Position numbers and translations under genes: made by a program
Origin: Oscillospiraceae bacterium
GTDB taxonomy: Bacteria > Bacillota > Clostridia > Oscillospirales > Acutalibacteraceae
Reading direction: 5' to 3'
Assembly: GCA_029219165.1 (NCBI GenBank)
Contig: JAQXSW010000001.1
Coordinates: 18,300 to 82,299, forward strand
DNA length: 64,000 nucleotides
Shown here: in pieces, positions 61,225 to 64,000 of the stretch
Numbering within the stretch: the first letter of the stretch is position 1
Layout of the letters: the number at the start of each line of letters is the position of its first letter
Notes under the pieces: generated by a model
The model's database searches: none
Told to the model about the DNA's origin: nothing
What the model saw: only the letters and a program-made list of their open reading frames with translations

Positions 61225-64000
61225 TTATTTGAAATAAGCAACTGCAGATTCAAAGAGTTTTAAGTCATACTCTCCTACTACATTTTTATAAAGTCCATTT
61301 CCAATACGTTCTGAATGACCCATCTTACCGAATACTCTTCCGTCCGGAGAAAGAAGTCCTTCTACCGCAAATGTTGAGCCATTTGGATTATAAGCTATAT
61401 CCATAGTTGGATTGCCTTCAAGGTCAACATACTGGGTAAGAATTTGTCCATTTTCAGCTAGTTTCATAAGTAATTCTTCTGATGCCAAAAGTCTACCTTC
61501 ACCGTGTGAAATAGGAACATTTACAACATCCCCTACATTTGCATACTTAAGCCATGGAGATTTGTTAGAGCAAAGCTTTGTTCTAACAATCTTGGACTGA
61601 TGTCTTGCAATTGTATTGTAGGAAAGTGTTGGACAATCTTCGTCTGTGTCAATTATTTTTCCGTAAGGTACAAGACCAAGTTTAATGAGGGCTTGGAAGC
61701 CGTTGCAAATACCTCCCATAAGACCATCTCTGTTTTCAAGAAGGTCTGTTACAGCATCTTTAATTTCAGGGTTTCTGAAGAACGATGTAATAAACTTTCC
61801 TGAACCGTCAGGTTCGTCACCTCCGGAGAAACCACCCGGAATAAATACTATTTGAGAGTTTCTAACTGACTCTGCAAAATTAGACACTGACTTTTCAATT
61901 CCGTTTGAATCAAGGTTATTAATTACAAAAATTTCAACCTCAGCCCCTGCTCTTTCAAATGCTTTTGCTGTGTCATATTCACAGTTTGTTCCAGGGAACA
62001 CAGGAATGAGAACATGAGGTTTTGAAATCTTGACTGCTGAAGTCTTTTCTTCATTCACTTCATAGCAGAATGAAGGAATAGAAACATCCGGGGACTCAAT
62101 ATTACATGGGAATACTTTTTCGAGTTTATTCTCATAAAGGGCTGAAAGTTCTGATAGCGAAACAGATTCATCATTAAGAGAAATAATCTTTTCTTCTACA
62201 GTTTTACCAATAGGTGTAAGAGTTACGTTCTTATACTCACCGCAAATACATCCGTTTGGTAAATCAACTGATGTGTCAATTTCAATAATGAAAGAACCAT
62301 AGTTATATGAGAACAAGTCCTCATCAGTGCTTAATTCTGCACCTACTTCATTACCAATTGACATTTTATAAACAGCTTCAGCAACACCACCATAAGTTGG
62401 AGTATATGCACTGACTACTCTACCATATCCAATAAGTCTTGAAACAAGTTCAAATGCCTCTAAAAGACTTTCCACTGTTGGTACACCAAACTCATCATAA
62501 GTTGGCTTAACAAAGGCAATTTTATGTCCTGCAGCCTTAAATTCGTTTGAAATAATTCTGTCTATCTTGTCTGTTGTAATTGCAAAAGAGCAAAGTGTCG
62601 GAGGTACATCAAGTTTATCAAATGTACCACTCATTGAATCCTTACCGCCGATTGCTGCAATACCAAGATCAAGTTGTGCCTTAAATGCACCAAGAAGTGC
62701 TGCAAGAGGTTTACCCCAACGTGTATCTGTCTTACCAGGTTTTTCAAAGTACTCCTGAAATGTAAGATAAACATCTTTAAATGTTGCACCGGTTGCAATA
62801 AGTTTTGAAACTGATTCAACTACAGCAAGATAAGCACCATGGAACTGATCTTTTTCTGTAATGAATGGGTTATAACCATAAGCCATAATTGAAGCTGTAT
62901 CTGTGTCACCATTTTCCACAGATACTTTGTTTGCCATTGCCTGAATTGGTGTCTTTTGATATTTACCACCAAATGGCATGAGGACTGTGCCGGCGCCTAT
63001 AGTTGAGTCAAAGCGTTCTGAAAGGCCGCGCTTTGAGCAGACGTTAAGGTCAGACGCAAGTGCTTTCATGCCGTCAGAGAAGCTTTTTGGAGCAGGTTTC
63101 TGATAAGATTCCTGTTTTAAGGTATGAATATTAATATGCTTCTCTGCACCATTTGAATTAAGGAATTCACGAGAAATGTTTACAACAGTATTTCCCTTCC
63201 ATGTCATTGTAAGGTAAGGCTTTTCTGTAACTGTTGCTACAACAGTAGCTTCAAGGTTTTCTTTATTTGAAAGTTCAATGAACCTGTCAACATCTTTTGG
63301 CTCAACAACAACAGCCATTCTTTCCTGTGACTCGGAAATTGCAAGTTCTGTTCCGTCAAGACCTTCATATTTCTTTGGAACGTTATCAAGAGAAATTAAA
63401 AGTCCGTCAGCAAGTTCACCAATGGCAACAGAAACGCCGCCTGCACCAAAGTCATTACAACGCTTAATAAGTCTGGATGCCTCTGCATTACGGAAAAGTC
63501 TTTGAAGTTTACGTTCTTCCGGAGCATTACCCTTTTGAACTTCTGCACCGCAGGAATCAAGAGATTCAACTGTATGTGACTTTGAAGAACCTGTAGCACC
63601 ACCACAGCCATCACGACCGGTTCTACCTCCAAGAAGAATTACAATATCACCCGGATCCGGTCTTTCACGTCTGACATTTTGAGCAGGAGCTGCTGCTACA
63701 ACCGCACCGATTTCCATACGCTTTGCAGCATAGCCATCATGATAGATTTCATCTACAAGACCTGTTGCAAGGCCTATTTGGTTACCATATGAGGAGTAAC
63801 CATTTGCAGCTGTTGTTACAAGTTTGCGCTGAGGAAGCTTTCCTTCCATTGTTTCGGAAAGAGGCTTTGTAGGATCAGCGGCGCCCGTAACACGCATTGC
63901 ACTGTAAACATATGAACGACCTGAAAGTGGGTCACGTATTGCACCGCCAATACATGTTGCGGCACCACCAAATGGCTCAATTTCTGTTGGATGGTTATGA
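61225..64000 (-). CDS. purL: Phosphoribosylformylglycinamidine synthase, single-chain (partial)
   Basis: Fourth step of purine synthesis, forming FGAM from FGAR, glutamine and ATP. The gene enters from the right edge without a start: the frame is open to 64000, reading HNHPTEIEPFGGAATCIGGA in the first visible codons, which is the FGAM synthase ATP site. About 925 codons are present. Further motifs are GGRTGRDGCGGATGS, GGVSVAIGEL, SMSGTFD and the C-terminal glutamine amidotransferase with GGFSGGDEPDGSGK and the nucleophile in GICNGFQAL. The large fused PurL is common in Clostridia. Confidence 0.96.
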   Translation of the reverse strand, partial: HNHPTEIEPFGGAATCIGGAIRDPLSGRSYVYSAMRVTGAADPTKPLSETMEGKLPQRKLVTTAANGYSSYGNQIGLATGLVDEIYHDGYAAKRMEIGAVVAAAPAQNVRRERPDPGDIVILLGGRTGRDGCGGATGSSKSHTVESLDSCGAEVQKGNAPEERKLQRLFRNAEASRLIKRCNDFGAGGVSVAIGELADGLLISLDNVPKKYEGLDGTELAISESQERMAVVVEPKDVDRFIELSNKENLEATVVATVTEKPYLTMTWKGNTVVNISREFLNSNGAEKHINIHTLKQESYQKPAPKSFSDGMKALASDLNVCSKRGLSERFDSTIGAGTVLMPFGGKYQKTPIQAMANKVSVENGDTDTASIMAYGYNPFITEKDQFHGAYLAVVESVSKLIATGATFKDVYLTFQEYFEKPGKTDTRWGKPLAALLGAFKAQLDLGIAAIGGKDSMSGTFDKLDVPPTLCSFAITTDKIDRIISNEFKAAGHKIAFVKPTYDEFGVPTVESLLEAFELVSRLIGYGRVVSAYTPTYGGVAEAVYKMSIGNEVGAELSTDEDLFSYNYGSFIIEIDTSVDLPNGCICGEYKNVTLTPIGKTVEEKIISLNDESVSLSELSALYENKLEKVFPCNIESPDVSIPSFCYEVNEEKTSAVKISKPHVLIPVFPGTNCEYDTAKAFERAGAEVEIFVINNLDSNGIEKSVSNFAESVRNSQIVFIPGGFSGGDEPDGSGKFITSFFRNPEIKDAVTDLLENRDGLMGGICNGFQALIKLGLVPYGKIIDTDEDCPTLSYNTIARHQSKIVRTKLCSNKSPWLKYANVGDVVNVPISHGEGRLLASEELLMKLAENGQILTQYVDLEGNPTMDIAYNPNGSTFAVEGLLSPDGRVFGKMGHSERIGNGLYKNVVGEYDLKLFESAVAYFK

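Noticed and set aside
1..64000. Prophage, integrative element or defence island
   Set aside because: No integrase, transposase, toxin-antitoxin pair, restriction gene or tRNA-flanked repeat was seen; gene order is core throughout.

Overview
This is an AT-rich stretch of chromosome from an endospore-forming, anaerobic member of the Clostridia (Firmicutes/Bacillota), most like the Oscillospiraceae/Ruminococcaceae side of the class. The evidence is a complete spoIIIAA-AH operon, the yabP-yabQ-divIC-yabR sporulation/division cluster, a SpoVB-type flippase, HemZ, class III fructose-bisphosphatase, an Asp23 protein, a PerR-controlled reverse rubrerythrin, and strong AGGAGG ribosome binding sites. 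It is almost entirely core genome. I see no phage, IS element, CRISPR array, tRNA or rRNA gene. No gene-free stretch exceeds 300 bases; the longest are about 225 bp (60074-60298) and 187 bp (25-211).

Layout. 1-3020: start of a leftward gene (possibly queA), then the rightward lysine/diaminopimelate operon asd-dapA-dapB. 3022-9023: leftward genes for a cell-wall amidase, RadA, a GME-fold protein, a diacylglycerol-kinase-like protein, a THUMP RNA methyltransferase and a lone fumarase alpha subunit. 9075-13147: spoVB-like, hup, rqcP, yabP, yabQ, divIC, yabR. 13170-20919: nucleoside kinase, hemZ, MBL hydrolase, dtd, relA, recJ, tightly overlapped. 21078-28631: a small membrane protein (+), then fbp-azlC-azlD-flavoferredoxin-dehydrogenase-thioredoxin-DUF1653, followed by aroF and two small genes. 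28728-30955: a GH10-like secreted protein (+), then perR-rubrerythrin. 30956-41592: an eleven-gene block nusB, TsaD paralogue, xseA, xseB, ispA, dxs, tlyA, nadK, argR, recN, tyrS. 41656-46646: asp23 and spoIIIAA-AH. 46796-50984: yfhO and an alpha/beta hydrolase (+). 51026-57932: methionine synthase module (metF fusion, metH, activation-domain protein) with an FAD protein and a Pr6Pr membrane protein. 58102-64000: GtrA-like protein, apt, TVP38 protein, a methyltransferase (+) and purL, cut by the right edge.

How the genes work together. Lysine/DAP precursors, polyprenyl diphosphate synthesis (dxs, ispA), a SpoVB-type flippase, an amidase and YfhO all bear on the envelope and on the spore cortex. 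The SpoIIIA proteins form the channel between mother cell and forespore. RecJ, RecN, RadA and exonuclease VII serve recombination and repair. MetF and MetH with a separate reactivation protein link the folate C1 pool to methionine. PerR and reverse rubrerythrin form a self-contained peroxide defence unit.

Points of most interest: azlC is broken by one base exactly at an A-AAA-AAA heptamer, so that a -1 frameshift would restore it; spoIIIAA runs 119 nt into spoIIIAB; a dehydrogenase between thioredoxin and a flavoferredoxin lacks the usual catalytic Arg and His; a GC-rich direct/inverted repeat lies at 57981-58035; two leftward terminator hairpins have no leftward gene before them; and CCGG is strikingly frequent for such AT-rich DNA. 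I found no clear new multi-gene defence or mobile system.
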